A DNA stretch of 43,556 bases from Pararcticibacter amylolyticus (GTDB lineage: Bacteria > Bacteroidota > Bacteroidia > Sphingobacteriales > Sphingobacteriaceae), in the NCBI RefSeq assembly GCF_003130405.1, contig NZ_QEAS01000001.1, forward strand, positions 485,762 to 529,317, given 5' to 3'. Both the position numbers and the translations under genes were made by a program. The notes under the pieces are model-generated. The model was not told the DNA's origin, did no database searches, and was given only the letters and a program-made list of their open reading frames with translations. The first letter of the stretch is position 1. Every line of letters begins with the position of its first letter. Positions 35,237-43,548 of the stretch are shown piece after piece.

Positions 35237-35629
35237 TTATTTCAACAAGCAATAACCGTAATATGCTGAGAAAATTGTCCCTATTACCAAAAATGCCATT
35301 TCAGATAATTGCACTTTATTACTGATAATCAGATACGATTCCGGATCTTCCTCTTTGTAAACCAAATTCACTTTCTCCCTTTTTTTAAACAACGAAGGGC
35401 TGCTTCCATCAGAGTATTTTGCTGTTATCCAAGAACCATCTTTCATCATGAACCTGACCACTGGGTATATCATTGACCCATTTCTGTGGCTTGATTCCTC
35501 TATGAGGTCTATGACTGTTCCCTCCGTTGATATTCCTTCCTGAAGAAGGTGGCGTCTTTTCTTCTGCCTGAAAAAATAAACGGATAGGAAGATTATTCCG
35601 ATGAAGCCTGTAATGTTTGTAAATTCCAT
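35237..35629 (-). CDS. DUF3592-like membrane protein
   Basis: 130 residues: an N-terminal membrane helix (about 4-20), a cytoplasmic or periplasmic beta-rich middle (GTVIDLIEESSHRNGSMIYPVVRF...), KKREKVNLVYKEEDPESYLI, and a C-terminal membrane helix (about 108-127). This is the usual DUF3592 layout. The function is unknown. It is first of a two-gene minus-strand unit with the hypothetical membrane protein. Confidence 0.7.
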   Translation of the reverse strand: MEFTNITGFIGIIFLSVYFFRQKKRRHLLQEGISTEGTVIDLIEESSHRNGSMIYPVVRFMMKDGSWITAKYSDGSSPSLFKKREKVNLVYKEEDPESYLIISNKVQLSEMAFLVIGTIFSAYYGYCLLK

Positions 35630-35739
35630 GGTTCCTTGCTTAGGCCGGTTCTAATGTAAGAGAAATAACAGAATTATCGGTTAACTTCAATTATGAGACC
35701 GGGGCAAAACCCTGGTTCCTCTCATGAATATAACCAATC

Positions 35740-36237
35740 TTATCGTGAAATAACAGTATTGTTCCCGTTCCGCAAATATCTCAGGTAAAGCTGTGCGCAC
35801 GCCTGTGCATCTGAAAGCGCATTATGATGGCTCAAACTGATCTTATACATAGAACAGAGCTCCGCGAGCTTTCGCTTATATATCTGATAGGTACAAACTT
35901 TGGTATAATCAGGAACCTTTAATTTATAGTATGCGAGTGTTTGTTCCAGACAGCTGCAATCGAATGCGGCATTATGTGCTACTATTTTTTGTCCTTCGAT
36001 AAAAGGAAGCATCGATTGCCAAATGTGGTTAAAAGCAGGGGCATGAGCGGTCATCTCTGCCGTAATTCCATGAACCTGTGTATTGTAAAAGCTATACTCG
36101 TTGCCGGGTGGCTTGATCAGCACATCAAATTTCTGAGTAGGCACTCCTTTTTCTACCCTGATGAGGCCGATCTGGCAGATGCTCCATCGTTTTCCTTGTG
36201 CGGTTTCGAAATCAATTGCTGTAAACGTGTCGGGCAT
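35740..36237 (-). CDS. DnaQ-like 3'-5' exonuclease (DEDDh)
   Basis: A 165-residue stand-alone exonuclease domain. The acidic metal ligands are all present: Asp9 and Glu11 (AIDFETA), Asp93 (HNAAFDCSCL), and His138 with Asp143 (HHNALSDAQACA), which defines the DEDDh class with RNase T and the DNA polymerase III epsilon subunit. There is no polymerase or BRCT domain. Likely role: trimming or proofreading of DNA or RNA 3' ends; the substrate is not predictable. It is monocistronic with its own promoter. Confidence 0.92.
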   Translation of the reverse strand: MPDTFTAIDFETAQGKRWSICQIGLIRVEKGVPTQKFDVLIKPPGNEYSFYNTQVHGITAEMTAHAPAFNHIWQSMLPFIEGQKIVAHNAAFDCSCLEQTLAYYKLKVPDYTKVCTYQIYKRKLAELCSMYKISLSHHNALSDAQACAQLYLRYLRNGNNTVISR

Positions 36238-36267
36238 GCGGTTTTGTTAATGAGACAATTTTCAGAT

Positions 36268-36296
36268 CAAAGATATTGATTTTGGACGCAAAACAA
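36268..36296 (-). promoter_or_regulatory. Bacteroidota-type promoter of the exonuclease gene
   Basis: Minus strand TTG (36294-36296), 18-nt spacer, perfect TATCTTTG (36268-36275). It predicts a leader of about 25 nt. Confidence 0.65.
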
Positions 36297-36368
36297 ACAG
36301 GCGGTTGATGAGGGGAAATTCCTTTCGATGAGGATTGCCGGAAGCTGAAAATATTGTAAATTGGACGG

Positions 36369-37046
36369 ATGAAAACTAGCCAAACCTTCTGCTTCTTATC
36401 TTCCCGGATAGGGATGCTGATAATGAGTATTACCTTCTTTCAATGTAGCAATCCGTCGTCAACAGCTAAAAAAACTGCTGTCGATAGTAATACAACAAAA
36501 GGTTTAGTCTCATCTGAATCCATACTTTTGCCTCCTCCTGACAGCGTACAGCTAACCGAACTGGTTAGAAATCTGTATAAATGGTTTGAAACAGAGAAAA
36601 TGGCCCTCCCGCTCAGTTTTAGTCCAGTCGAAAACAGTGTCCCCGACACCGTTTATCATGGAATTGATCTTGCTGAAAACAGCAAGGCAATTGCCAAACT
36701 CAGGCAAACCGGTTTTTTTACGGAAAGCTTCTTAGCTGATTATCGGAAAATTGCAGTAAGAATGGACAAGGAGTTGCGTAGCCGATCGGTGTCGTGGCTG
36801 GTGGGCGATATGTCTCCGTTTGGCAAGGGTAGCAATGAATGGTGTAACTGCCAGGACTACCCGGATAATTACTGGGACATCATTAAACTTGTCGATATCA
36901 GGATATCTAAAGACAAAGCTGGCTTTAAATGGACCTGGGGAGATAATTTTTATTACGCTGTGAGAGCAAAGAGGGAAGCTAGGTTGTGGAAGATTTCATA
37001 TCTGGAGGGCTTCGATATGAAGGCATATAACTGGTCGGACAAATAA
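36369..37046 (+). CDS. Hypothetical lipoprotein
   Basis: 225 residues. The signal ends in ITFFQC, with Cys26 as probable lipidation site. A low-complexity Ser/Thr linker (to about 55) is followed by a compact domain starting LTELVRNLYKWFETEK and ending YLEGFDMKAYNWSDK. The fold looks like small alpha+beta NTF2/DUF3828-type proteins, but I cannot assign it. It is monocistronic. Function unknown. Confidence 0.7.
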   Translation: MKTSQTFCFLSSRIGMLIMSITFFQCSNPSSTAKKTAVDSNTTKGLVSSESILLPPPDSVQLTELVRNLYKWFETEKMALPLSFSPVENSVPDTVYHGIDLAENSKAIAKLRQTGFFTESFLADYRKIAVRMDKELRSRSVSWLVGDMSPFGKGSNEWCNCQDYPDNYWDIIKLVDIRISKDKAGFKWTWGDNFYYAVRAKREARLWKISYLEGFDMKAYNWSDK

Positions 37047-37198
37047 AGCTGGGAACAAATGCCTTAATGAGCACCTCTCAGGGGGGCACATGCCTGTATA
37101 ATGGCTCGCTTGTTTAATAGTAAAAAACTCGTATTTTCACTACCTGCAAACCAAAACACACATAGTCCATTTTTTATGTATCTCAACTTATTTCAACT

Positions 37199-38359
37199 AT
37201 GAAGATGAAAACGAAAAATACTGTCATTTTTGGAGGGCTTTTCCTTGCTTCGATCACTCTAATGAGCATTAATTCCGCTGCTGGTGAAAAAGAAAAGATG
37301 CCCCTGAATGAATCCGATCTTAAGGTTGAAACAGTGGCGAGTGGCTTAAGTATGCCTTGGGCTGTGGCTTTTTTGCCTGGAGGTGAGCTGCTGGTAACGG
37401 AACGTACCGGCAAGCTTCGTCTTGTAAAGGATGGCGTTTTGGATCCGCAGGAGATCACGGGGCTCCCAAAGAGCTTATTCCGGGGACAGGGTGGTTTGCT
37501 AGATGTGACGCTTCATCCGGATTACAAAAACAATGGATGGATCTATATCAGCTACTCCTCGCCCAAAGCTGAAGGTGAAGAGGGTGATGAGGGCGGAGCT
37601 AACACCGCCTTTATCCGTGCGAAGCTCAAAGACCATGCACTAACCGATATACAGAAGATCTATAAAGCTTCGCCTAATGTGAAGTCGACCGTGCACTTTG
37701 GCGGTCGTATTATCTTTGATAAAAAGGGACATGTGTTCTTATCACTGGGAGAACGGGGGCAAATGCAAAATGCCCAGAACCTGGCCAAAGGTCAGGGGAA
37801 GATCGTCAGGCTTTACGAAGATGGCAGAATCCCGGAAGATAATCCATTTGTGAAAGCCAACGGTGCAAAGCCGGAATTCTGGACCTATGGACACCGTAAT
37901 CCGCAAGGTTTGGTGATCAACCCCAGCACCGGCGTAATATGGGAACATGAGCATGGTCCCCAGGGGGGAGATGAGCTGAATATTATTGAACCGGGTAAGA
38001 ATTACGGATGGCCGCTGATCACATATGGGATTGATTATGACAACAGCATCATTTCGAAAGATACTGCCCGCGCCGGACTTGAGCAGCCTGTTATTTATTG
38101 GCGGCCTTCAATTGCCCCCTGCGGGATGGCTTTCATCAGCAGTGATAAATTTAAAGAGTGGAACGGCGATCTTCTTGTCGGCTCTTTGAAGTTCAACCAT
38201 CTCCAGCATCTTACTGTGAAAGATAATAAGGTGGTAAAAAGAGAGATCATCTTTGATAAGATCGGCAGGGTAAGAGATATCCGTCAGGGGCCCGATGGTA
38301 ATATTTATGTAGTGCTGGAAGACTCCGGTAAAATTGTAAAGATCAGTCCAAAGTCGTGA
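37199..38359 (+). CDS. PQQ-dependent sugar dehydrogenase (soluble aldose / glucose-sorbosone type)
   Basis: A 386-residue exported six-bladed beta-propeller quinoprotein that oxidises aldoses in the periplasm. The N-terminal hydrophobic export segment is at about 9-28. Family motifs are WAVAFLPGGELLVTERTGKL, GQGGLLDVTLHPDY, VHFGGRI with the likely catalytic His166, GHRNPQGL (231-238), and EHEHGPQGGDE (249-259). A cytochrome c begins 40 nt downstream and is the likely electron acceptor. No pqq biosynthesis genes are in the window, so cofactor supply is unknown. Confidence 0.9.
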   Translation: MKMKTKNTVIFGGLFLASITLMSINSAAGEKEKMPLNESDLKVETVASGLSMPWAVAFLPGGELLVTERTGKLRLVKDGVLDPQEITGLPKSLFRGQGGLLDVTLHPDYKNNGWIYISYSSPKAEGEEGDEGGANTAFIRAKLKDHALTDIQKIYKASPNVKSTVHFGGRIIFDKKGHVFLSLGERGQMQNAQNLAKGQGKIVRLYEDGRIPEDNPFVKANGAKPEFWTYGHRNPQGLVINPSTGVIWEHEHGPQGGDELNIIEPGKNYGWPLITYGIDYDNSIISKDTARAGLEQPVIYWRPSIAPCGMAFISSDKFKEWNGDLLVGSLKFNHLQHLTVKDNKVVKREIIFDKIGRVRDIRQGPDGNIYVVLEDSGKIVKISPKS

Positions 38360-38398
38360 GTGTTCGCCTTGTTGTTTAAAACGTGTTTATTCAAGTAT

Positions 38399-38824
38399 AT
38401 GAAACTAATATTGTCTTTTGCCCTGATATTGTTTTTGGGCTTGTTCTTTTTTGCTGATTCATCACATTCTGCCGTTCAGCAAAGTGAACTGACAAAAAGT
38501 ATCACCCGTGGAAAAGCTCTTTACATGGAGACTTGTATTACCTGTCATCAGGGAAAAGGGGAAGGGGCTCCCCCTGCTTTCCCTCCTCTCGCTAAATCTG
38601 ATTTCCTGCTGAAAGATCCTGTCAGAGCCATCGGCGTTGTAAAATTCGGCCAGAAGGGAAAGATCATGGTAAATGGTAAGGAGTACGACAACATGATGCC
38701 TCCCCCCGGCCTTGCTGACGATGAAGTGGCGGATGTAATGAACTACATCCTGAACTCGTGGGGCAATTCATCAAAAAAGATGATCACCGTTCAAATGGTG
38801 AAAGCCGTGAAGGAGAAAAAGTAA
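38399..38824 (+). CDS. Monohaem cytochrome c (class I)
   Basis: A 141-residue exported c-type cytochrome. The start MKLILSFALILFLGLFF gives the signal; an upstream in-frame ATG at 38360 overlaps the dehydrogenase stop region and lacks one. Haem is bound by Cys46, Cys49 and His50 (CITCH), and the axial Met is in YDNMMPPPG (99 or 100). It lies right behind the PQQ-type dehydrogenase and probably carries its electrons towards the respiratory chain. Confidence 0.9.
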   Translation: MKLILSFALILFLGLFFFADSSHSAVQQSELTKSITRGKALYMETCITCHQGKGEGAPPAFPPLAKSDFLLKDPVRAIGVVKFGQKGKIMVNGKEYDNMMPPPGLADDEVADVMNYILNSWGNSSKKMITVQMVKAVKEKK

Positions 38825-38838
38825 CGTTGCCGGGTTGG

Positions 38839-39294
38839 TTATTCTGCCGGTTCTTCAAAGTTGTCGTAATAAGTGAAGTCACCCGTTATCTTACCGTTTT
38901 CTATGGTGAAAATGGTACAGATGGGAAGTTCGAACTTTGAATGGTCCGGAGCGGTACCGGTTGAAATAAATTCAACAATGACATGCTTTTCACCTGAAGG
39001 ATAAATCTGTACTATTTCATCTTTTACATCAGGGAACGTAGTACTAAGTTCAGAGTACTTACCAATGATTTGTTCTCTTGTTTGTTTAACAATGCCCGGT
39101 CCGAGTGAAGGATCCTTAAAATCTGCCGTTTCATTGTATAGACCGGCCATTTCTTTCCATTGATGCTTGTTGAAAAGATCAAAATACTTTTTGATCAGGG
39201 ATACGTTTTCAGATGTTTCCATGGATTTTGGTGTTTGGTTATTACAGGATGTGAACACGGTGAATAAAACGATTACAAAGAAAGTATGCTTCAT
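38839..39294 (-). CDS. SnoaL/NTF2-like lipoprotein
   Basis: 151 residues. Lipobox FTSC with Cys17. The mature domain is NTF2-like (SLIKKYFDLFNKHQWKEMAGLYNETADFKDPS... IPTF-type strands ... FTIENGKITGDFTYYDNF), as in SnoaL-like polyketide-cyclase relatives. These often bind small ligands or have no known activity. It is convergent with the cytochrome gene, with only 14 nt between stops. Confidence 0.82.
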   Translation of the reverse strand: MKHTFFVIVLFTVFTSCNNQTPKSMETSENVSLIKKYFDLFNKHQWKEMAGLYNETADFKDPSLGPGIVKQTREQIIGKYSELSTTFPDVKDEIVQIYPSGEKHVIVEFISTGTAPDHSKFELPICTIFTIENGKITGDFTYYDNFEEPAE

Positions 39295-39381
39295 TGGACT
39301 ATGTTATTTTGATGAGGATTCAACGAGTTGAATATAGTAAATATGCCAGAAAGGATCAACAACCGCGTCTTGTGTTAATTT

Positions 39382-39428
39382 ATCGCCTGTCAGGAGCGTT
39401 AGGCTCGGAACTCCGGATTTCAGGCGAT
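39382..39428. repeat. Unexplained structured element with nested inverted repeats
   Basis: ATCGCCTG (39382-39389) pairs perfectly with CAGGCGAT (39421-39428). Between them GGAG pairs with CTCC, and GAGC with GCTC, allowing alternative hairpins. It lies in a 252-nt gap between divergent genes. I recognise no RNA family. Confidence 0.35.
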
Positions 39429-39512
39429 CCGTTCGCTGCCCGAAAAGGCGGTTTCATCCCCCAAAATTTCAGCTTCCCGATTATTAAAGATTAATAGCTT
39501 AAACGTCTGCTC

Positions 39513-39520
39513 TTTCTTTG
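39513..39520 (+). promoter_or_regulatory. Candidate -7 box of the Spy-like/serine hydrolase/LytS/LytTR operon
   Basis: TTTCTTTG (7 of 8 to TAnnTTTG), 26 nt before the ATG, with TTA at the -33 position (19-nt spacing). Confidence 0.35.
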
Positions 39521-39546
39521 TGTCTGAATATTAATGATAAAGAGAA

Positions 39547-39927
39547 ATGAAAAAGCTTACGACACTTATTCTCTGCCTGTTGGTCGCATCGGCAGTCAGC
39601 CTCAGGGCTCAAACAAAAATGACAGATGAACAGCGGCAGGAAGCCCTTGCCAAATACGGGGAATTTAAAGCAAAACTAAATTTATCTGAACAACAGAAAA
39701 AGAAGGTGGATGCAGTTAACGCGGAGTTCGCTGAAGGCCTTTCTGCTTTAAGATCATCAGGAGATTCAAAAATGGCAAAGTACCGGAAGTTTTCAACTCT
39801 CCGTTCAAAAAGAGATGCACAGATGAAAGAGATACTGGATGAAGACCAGTATAAAGAATACAAGAAGTTTCAGGCTGAGATGAAAGAGGATTTCAAAAAC
39901 AACAGAAAGTCTGGTAGTAAAAACTAA
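39547..39927 (+). CDS. Small exported helical protein (Spy/CpxP-like)
   Basis: 126 residues with a signal peptide (MKKLTTLILCLLVASAVSLRAQ, cleavage about 21) and a highly charged alpha-helical mature part. MTDEQRQEALAKYGEFKAKLNLSEQQKKKVDAVNAEF, then MKEILDEDQYKEYKKF, is the repeated LTxxQ-like pattern seen in Spy/CpxP-type periplasmic chaperone-sensors. It is first of a four-gene cluster ending in a LytS/LytTR system (11 nt to the next gene), which suggests an envelope-stress role. This is inference. Confidence 0.75.
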   Translation: MKKLTTLILCLLVASAVSLRAQTKMTDEQRQEALAKYGEFKAKLNLSEQQKKKVDAVNAEFAEGLSALRSSGDSKMAKYRKFSTLRSKRDAQMKEILDEDQYKEYKKFQAEMKEDFKNNRKSGSKN

Positions 39928-39938
39928 AACGGCATATT

Positions 39939-41021
39939 ATGAGAACTATTTTAATTCTTCTTCTTCCCTTTTTAACGGGAAGCTGCAAAAAGGCAGATGA
40001 TAATCCGTATAAGAACAGCAGGTATGATTTTTCTGCTGTCGACAAGTTCATAGAACAGAACCTCGACGTCTATCAGAATCAAGTGGCTGTTTTAGTTTCC
40101 CGCGATGGCGAGGTTATTTACAGGAAAGAAGTAAACCTGAATGTTAATACTCCCCGTGTCATAGCTTCTGCTTCAAAATGGCTCTCAGGAGCGGTGATCA
40201 TGAAGCTTGTGGATCAGAAGAAACTCTCCCTGGATGACAGCGTCGGTAAATTCCTGCCTCTTTTTACCCGGAATCATAAGGGTATGATTACTATCAGGCA
40301 GCTCTTTTCTCATACTTCAGGTTTTGAAGGGGATCAGGAAGAGCCGGACGGCTTCTCTGACAAGTATGAGTATAAGCGTGATTTTACACTGGCACAGGCC
40401 GTAGATTCGATAGCGATGTATACGCCTTTAGTAAGGAAGCCGGGCACGGGATTTAGTTATGGAAGTGCCAGCATGCAGATAGCAGGAAGGATAGCCGAAA
40501 TTGTGAGCGGAAAATCCTGGCAAAACCTCTTTGATGAAGCCATCGGCAGTCCCTGCGGGATGAAGGCTGTGTATTCTTTTAACGGGCCAAATCCGCTGAT
40601 CGCAGGCGGCGTGAGGACAACAGCACGCGACTATCTGAATTTCCTTGAGATGATTGTTAATGGCGGTGTTTTTAAGGGTACTGAAGTCCTGACTAAACAA
40701 GCGCTTGATGAAATGATAAAGGATCAAACCGGGGGAGCAGAAATCGTGGCTACTCCTTATCCTGCAAATCCGTACTCTGAGTATGCTAACACAGGTTTGA
40801 GATACGGAATCGGCAACTGGCTGGATGTGGTTGACAAGTCCGGAAATATAATTGAATCAAGTAGTCCCGGACTTTTCGGTACTCATCCCTGGCAGGATTC
40901 GAAACATCATGTTGCCGGTATTATCTTTACCCGGACAAAGCCGAAGGAGAGCCAGATTACTAGTTTGAAGATCAGGCAAATGATAAGAGACATTATTGAA
41001 ACCACGGATAATGGCCGTTAA
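39939..41021 (+). CDS. Serine hydrolase lipoprotein (class C beta-lactamase / PBP4* fold)
   Basis: 360 residues. Lipobox LTGSC with Cys16. The catalytic SxxK is SASK (Ser77, Lys80); the second motif is Y174-G-S176 (GTGFSYGSASMQ) in place of YxN. HTSGFEGDQEE follows the usual SHTSG signature. It probably acts as an esterase, D-aminopeptidase or carboxypeptidase at the cell surface. Resistance to beta-lactams should not be assumed. Its last 11 nt overlap the start of the sensor kinase gene, pointing to translational coupling. Confidence 0.9.
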   Translation: MRTILILLLPFLTGSCKKADDNPYKNSRYDFSAVDKFIEQNLDVYQNQVAVLVSRDGEVIYRKEVNLNVNTPRVIASASKWLSGAVIMKLVDQKKLSLDDSVGKFLPLFTRNHKGMITIRQLFSHTSGFEGDQEEPDGFSDKYEYKRDFTLAQAVDSIAMYTPLVRKPGTGFSYGSASMQIAGRIAEIVSGKSWQNLFDEAIGSPCGMKAVYSFNGPNPLIAGGVRTTARDYLNFLEMIVNGGVFKGTEVLTKQALDEMIKDQTGGAEIVATPYPANPYSEYANTGLRYGIGNWLDVVDKSGNIIESSSPGLFGTHPWQDSKHHVAGIIFTRTKPKESQITSLKIRQMIRDIIETTDNGR

Positions 41022-42093
41022 AAATCAGAAGGAATCCCGGACAAACGAAGGCAAAGTATATAATATACCAGCGAAGAAGAAACTTATCTTCCTTACTTCG
41101 CTGGTGATAACGCTGGTCTTTATGCTGCCACGCCTGGCTGTCTTCAGCCAGGCAGACAGCTTTAGCAGGCCTGTTCATTTTAGTACCGCTGATTTTGTTG
41201 CAAAATCTTTTTATCCGTTTCTTGTTGCGGTCATTTTCCTTGCTCTTAATCTCGAGACCAGGAGAATTGAAGTGGGGAGGCTGACAATTGACTTCAGGAA
41301 GGCGGTGTGCCGGATCATTTTAAGCCTCCTGATGTTCTTTGTAGTAAGGTCGTTGTTGATTTTCTTTCACCTCTCTTTCTTTGATATAAGGGTGAATGAA
41401 AGGTTGTTCCGTTTCTTCTTTAGCATGAGCATCTTCATCGAGGTTCTGCTGATCATCCTGGTCTCACATATTTACCATCTCATATTTTCACGGCAGCAGT
41501 TATTGCTGGCAAATGAATCCTTACTGAAGATGAATTCAGAATCGCGGTATGAGGCTCTGAAGAACAAGGTAAATCCACACTTCTTATTTAATTCTTTTAA
41601 TGTGCTTGGCAGCCTTATACAGAGCGATAAAGAGGCGGCTGCGAAATTTTTAGACAATTTGTCTGAGCTTTTCCGGCAGGTGCTTTCGGGTAGTAATACT
41701 GAACTGGTACAACTTCGCGATGAAATGCATCTGGCAGGTACATACATCGAGATTCTGAAAGTTAGGTTTGGCAATAAGATCCAGATCGCGATCAACATCG
41801 ACCCGGATCGCCTTGCGTGGAAACTGCCTCACCTTGCAGTTCAGCTGCTGCTGGAAAATGCCGTAAAACATAATATCGTTTCTTCCAGAAAGAATCTGCT
41901 GATTGATATCTTTACGGATGAAGAAGGCAGATTAACGGTACAGAACAATCTTCAGGCGCGGAAAGGGGCGGTGCCCTCTACCGGGCAGGGGCTTGTTATT
42001 TTAGATCAGCGCTGTCAATACCTGGTGAATTCCGGGATCATCGTGAAAAGGTCTGACACCGGTTTCTCTGTTACGGTTCCACTAACTCAATAG
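41011..42093 (+). CDS. LytS-family sensor histidine kinase
   Basis: 360 residues from the ATG at 41011; a TTG five codons earlier is less likely. Four predicted membrane helices (about 25-40, 66-80, 98-119, 136-155) have little periplasmic sequence between them, so the sensor is within the membrane. A short coiled coil precedes His180 in KVNPHFLFNSF. The N-box is LLENAVKHNIV. It overlaps the serine hydrolase gene and is followed 4 nt later by its LytTR response regulator. Confidence 0.92.
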   Translation: MAVKNQKESRTNEGKVYNIPAKKKLIFLTSLVITLVFMLPRLAVFSQADSFSRPVHFSTADFVAKSFYPFLVAVIFLALNLETRRIEVGRLTIDFRKAVCRIILSLLMFFVVRSLLIFFHLSFFDIRVNERLFRFFFSMSIFIEVLLIILVSHIYHLIFSRQQLLLANESLLKMNSESRYEALKNKVNPHFLFNSFNVLGSLIQSDKEAAAKFLDNLSELFRQVLSGSNTELVQLRDEMHLAGTYIEILKVRFGNKIQIAINIDPDRLAWKLPHLAVQLLLENAVKHNIVSSRKNLLIDIFTDEEGRLTVQNNLQARKGAVPSTGQGLVILDQRCQYLVNSGIIVKRSDTGFSVTVPLTQ

Positions 42094-42097
42094 ATAA

Positions 42098-42865
42098 ATG
42101 AAAGTGCTGATTATAGAAGATGAGGAACACGCAGCCTCGCATCTGATCAACCTGCTCCGTGTTATAGAACCGGATGTGGAGGTTACAGGGGTTATCGATA
42201 ACACGGAAGAGGCGGCAGAATTCCTGGAAACGCAGCCGCCTGCTGACCTGATTTTCCTGGATATACACCTCTCTGACGGGCTTTCCTTTACCATATTTGA
42301 TCATATCAGAGTAGATATTCCCGTAATTTTTACAACCGCCTATGATGAGTATGCAATCAGGGCCTTTGAATTGAACAGTGTTGATTACCTTCTGAAACCG
42401 GTTAATAAAGAAAGGTTGCAAACGGCGGTCGGTAAATACCGGCGCCTTGAACAGAGGAATGGCCGGGAGATAAATAAACAGTTGCTCGGCAGGCTGACTG
42501 AATTAATGAAAGAGGGAAGGAGTTACAGGCAAAGTTTCCTGGTTCCTTTCAGAGACCGTTTGCTTCCGGTGCCCACAGTTGATTTCGCCTGGTTCGAACT
42601 TTCAAATGGAGTGGTTCGTGGGATGAAGTTTGATTCTAAAATGCTCACGATGGAGGAAAGAAGCCTGGATGAACTTTCGGAGGTGCTGGATCCGAAACTA
42701 TTTTACAGGGCCAACAGACAGTTCCTGGTAAACCGGGAGGCGATCCGGGAAATAGCTTATTTCTTTAACGGGCGCCTGTACTTAAAAGTTGTCCCTTCTC
42801 CCGAAGAGAAAATCCTGATAAGCAGAGCAAAGGCAGCCATCTTCAGAGAATGGATGTCGGGATAA
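42098..42865 (+). CDS. LytTR-family response regulator
   Basis: 255 residues. The receiver domain starts MKVLIIEDEEH, with Asp55 as phospho-acceptor in LIFLDIHLSDG, then IFTTAYDEY and DYLLKPVN. The LytTR DNA-binding domain is about 145-253 (VDFAWFELSNGVVRG; FYRANRQFLVNREAI). It is the partner of the kinase 4 nt upstream. Target genes are unknown, possibly its own operon. Confidence 0.95.
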   Translation: MKVLIIEDEEHAASHLINLLRVIEPDVEVTGVIDNTEEAAEFLETQPPADLIFLDIHLSDGLSFTIFDHIRVDIPVIFTTAYDEYAIRAFELNSVDYLLKPVNKERLQTAVGKYRRLEQRNGREINKQLLGRLTELMKEGRSYRQSFLVPFRDRLLPVPTVDFAWFELSNGVVRGMKFDSKMLTMEERSLDELSEVLDPKLFYRANRQFLVNREAIREIAYFFNGRLYLKVVPSPEEKILISRAKAAIFREWMSG

Positions 42866-42878
42866 AAACATAAAGTGT

Positions 42879-42886
42879 TATCTTTA
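42879..42886 (+). promoter_or_regulatory. Candidate -7 box of mscL
   Basis: TATCTTTA (7 of 8 to TAnnTTTG), 24 nt before the mscL ATG. No clear -33 element is seen. Confidence 0.35.
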
Positions 42887-42910
42887 ATCTGTTATAAATC
42901 ATAGATAATT

Positions 42911-43303
42911 ATGTCGTTTATTAAAGAGTTTAAAGAATTTGCGGTTAAAGGAAATGTCCTTGAGCTGGCAGTTGCCGTAGTAATAGGCGGTGCTTTCGGT
43001 AAGATTGTGAGTTCTGTGGTGGATGATATTATCACCCCGGCGATTCTCACTCCAGCCCTTAAGGCAGCGAACCTGACCAATCTCAGTGAACTGGTAATTC
43101 CGGGGACGGCTATCAAGTATGGTAATTTCCTCTCGCAGGTAATTTCTTTCTTTGTTGTTGCCCTGGCACTGTTTGTTTTCGTTAAAGCGATCAACCAGTT
43201 TAAAAAGAAGGAAGCTGTTGCTCCTACCGTAACGCCGGCTCCTACTAAGGAGGAGGTTTTACTTACAGAGATCCGCGATCTTCTTGCAAGGAAAAATCCC
43301 TGA
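42911..43303 (+). CDS. mscL: Large-conductance mechanosensitive channel MscL
   Basis: 130 residues, the usual size. The N-terminal amphipathic helix and TM1 read FKEFAVKGNVLELAVAVVIGGAFGKIVSSVVDDIITP, the MscL signature. The periplasmic loop is short, TM2 is at about 77-98 (FFVVALALFVFVKAIN), and a cytoplasmic helix ends in EEVLLTEIRDLLARK. It acts as an emergency release valve in hypo-osmotic shock. It has its own -7-like box and is probably transcribed separately from the two-component genes. Confidence 0.97.
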   Translation: MSFIKEFKEFAVKGNVLELAVAVVIGGAFGKIVSSVVDDIITPAILTPALKAANLTNLSELVIPGTAIKYGNFLSQVISFFVVALALFVFVKAINQFKKKEAVAPTVTPAPTKEEVLLTEIRDLLARKNP

Positions 43304-43332
43304 TCTCCGGCCTTCGCATGATCTTAATCTTT

Positions 43333-43363
43333 CCTGCCAGAACGGGCGGGGGAGCTTGTTTTT
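43333..43363 (+). terminator. Possible weak terminator after mscL
   Basis: 6-bp stem CCTGCC (43333-43338) with GGCGGG (43345-43350), then a spacer and TTTTT (about 43359-43363). Suboptimal geometry. Confidence 0.35.
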
Positions 43364-43548
43364 GTCAGTTGTGAGTTGTTTGTCGTTTTTAACAGACGAA
43401 AAGAACATTTAAACTGCCTGGCGCCCTGTTTGTGAGTGCAGCACAATGAATGTTGTTTGTGAATTTCATTTACCGGTTCTTTTCCTTCGTTTACCGAATA
43501 CTTGCTGTGCCCCGCCTAAATGCTATAGGCTGGCGGCTGTTCTCTCCC

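Noticed and set aside
39294-39494. 66-codon open frame in the gap before the Spy-like gene
   Set aside because: No recognisable signal or domain; it runs across the inverted repeats, so it is probably chance.
39939-41021. Class C beta-lactamase resistance gene
   Set aside because: SxxK is present but the second motif is YGS rather than YxN, and the context is a signalling operon; called a generic serine hydrolase.
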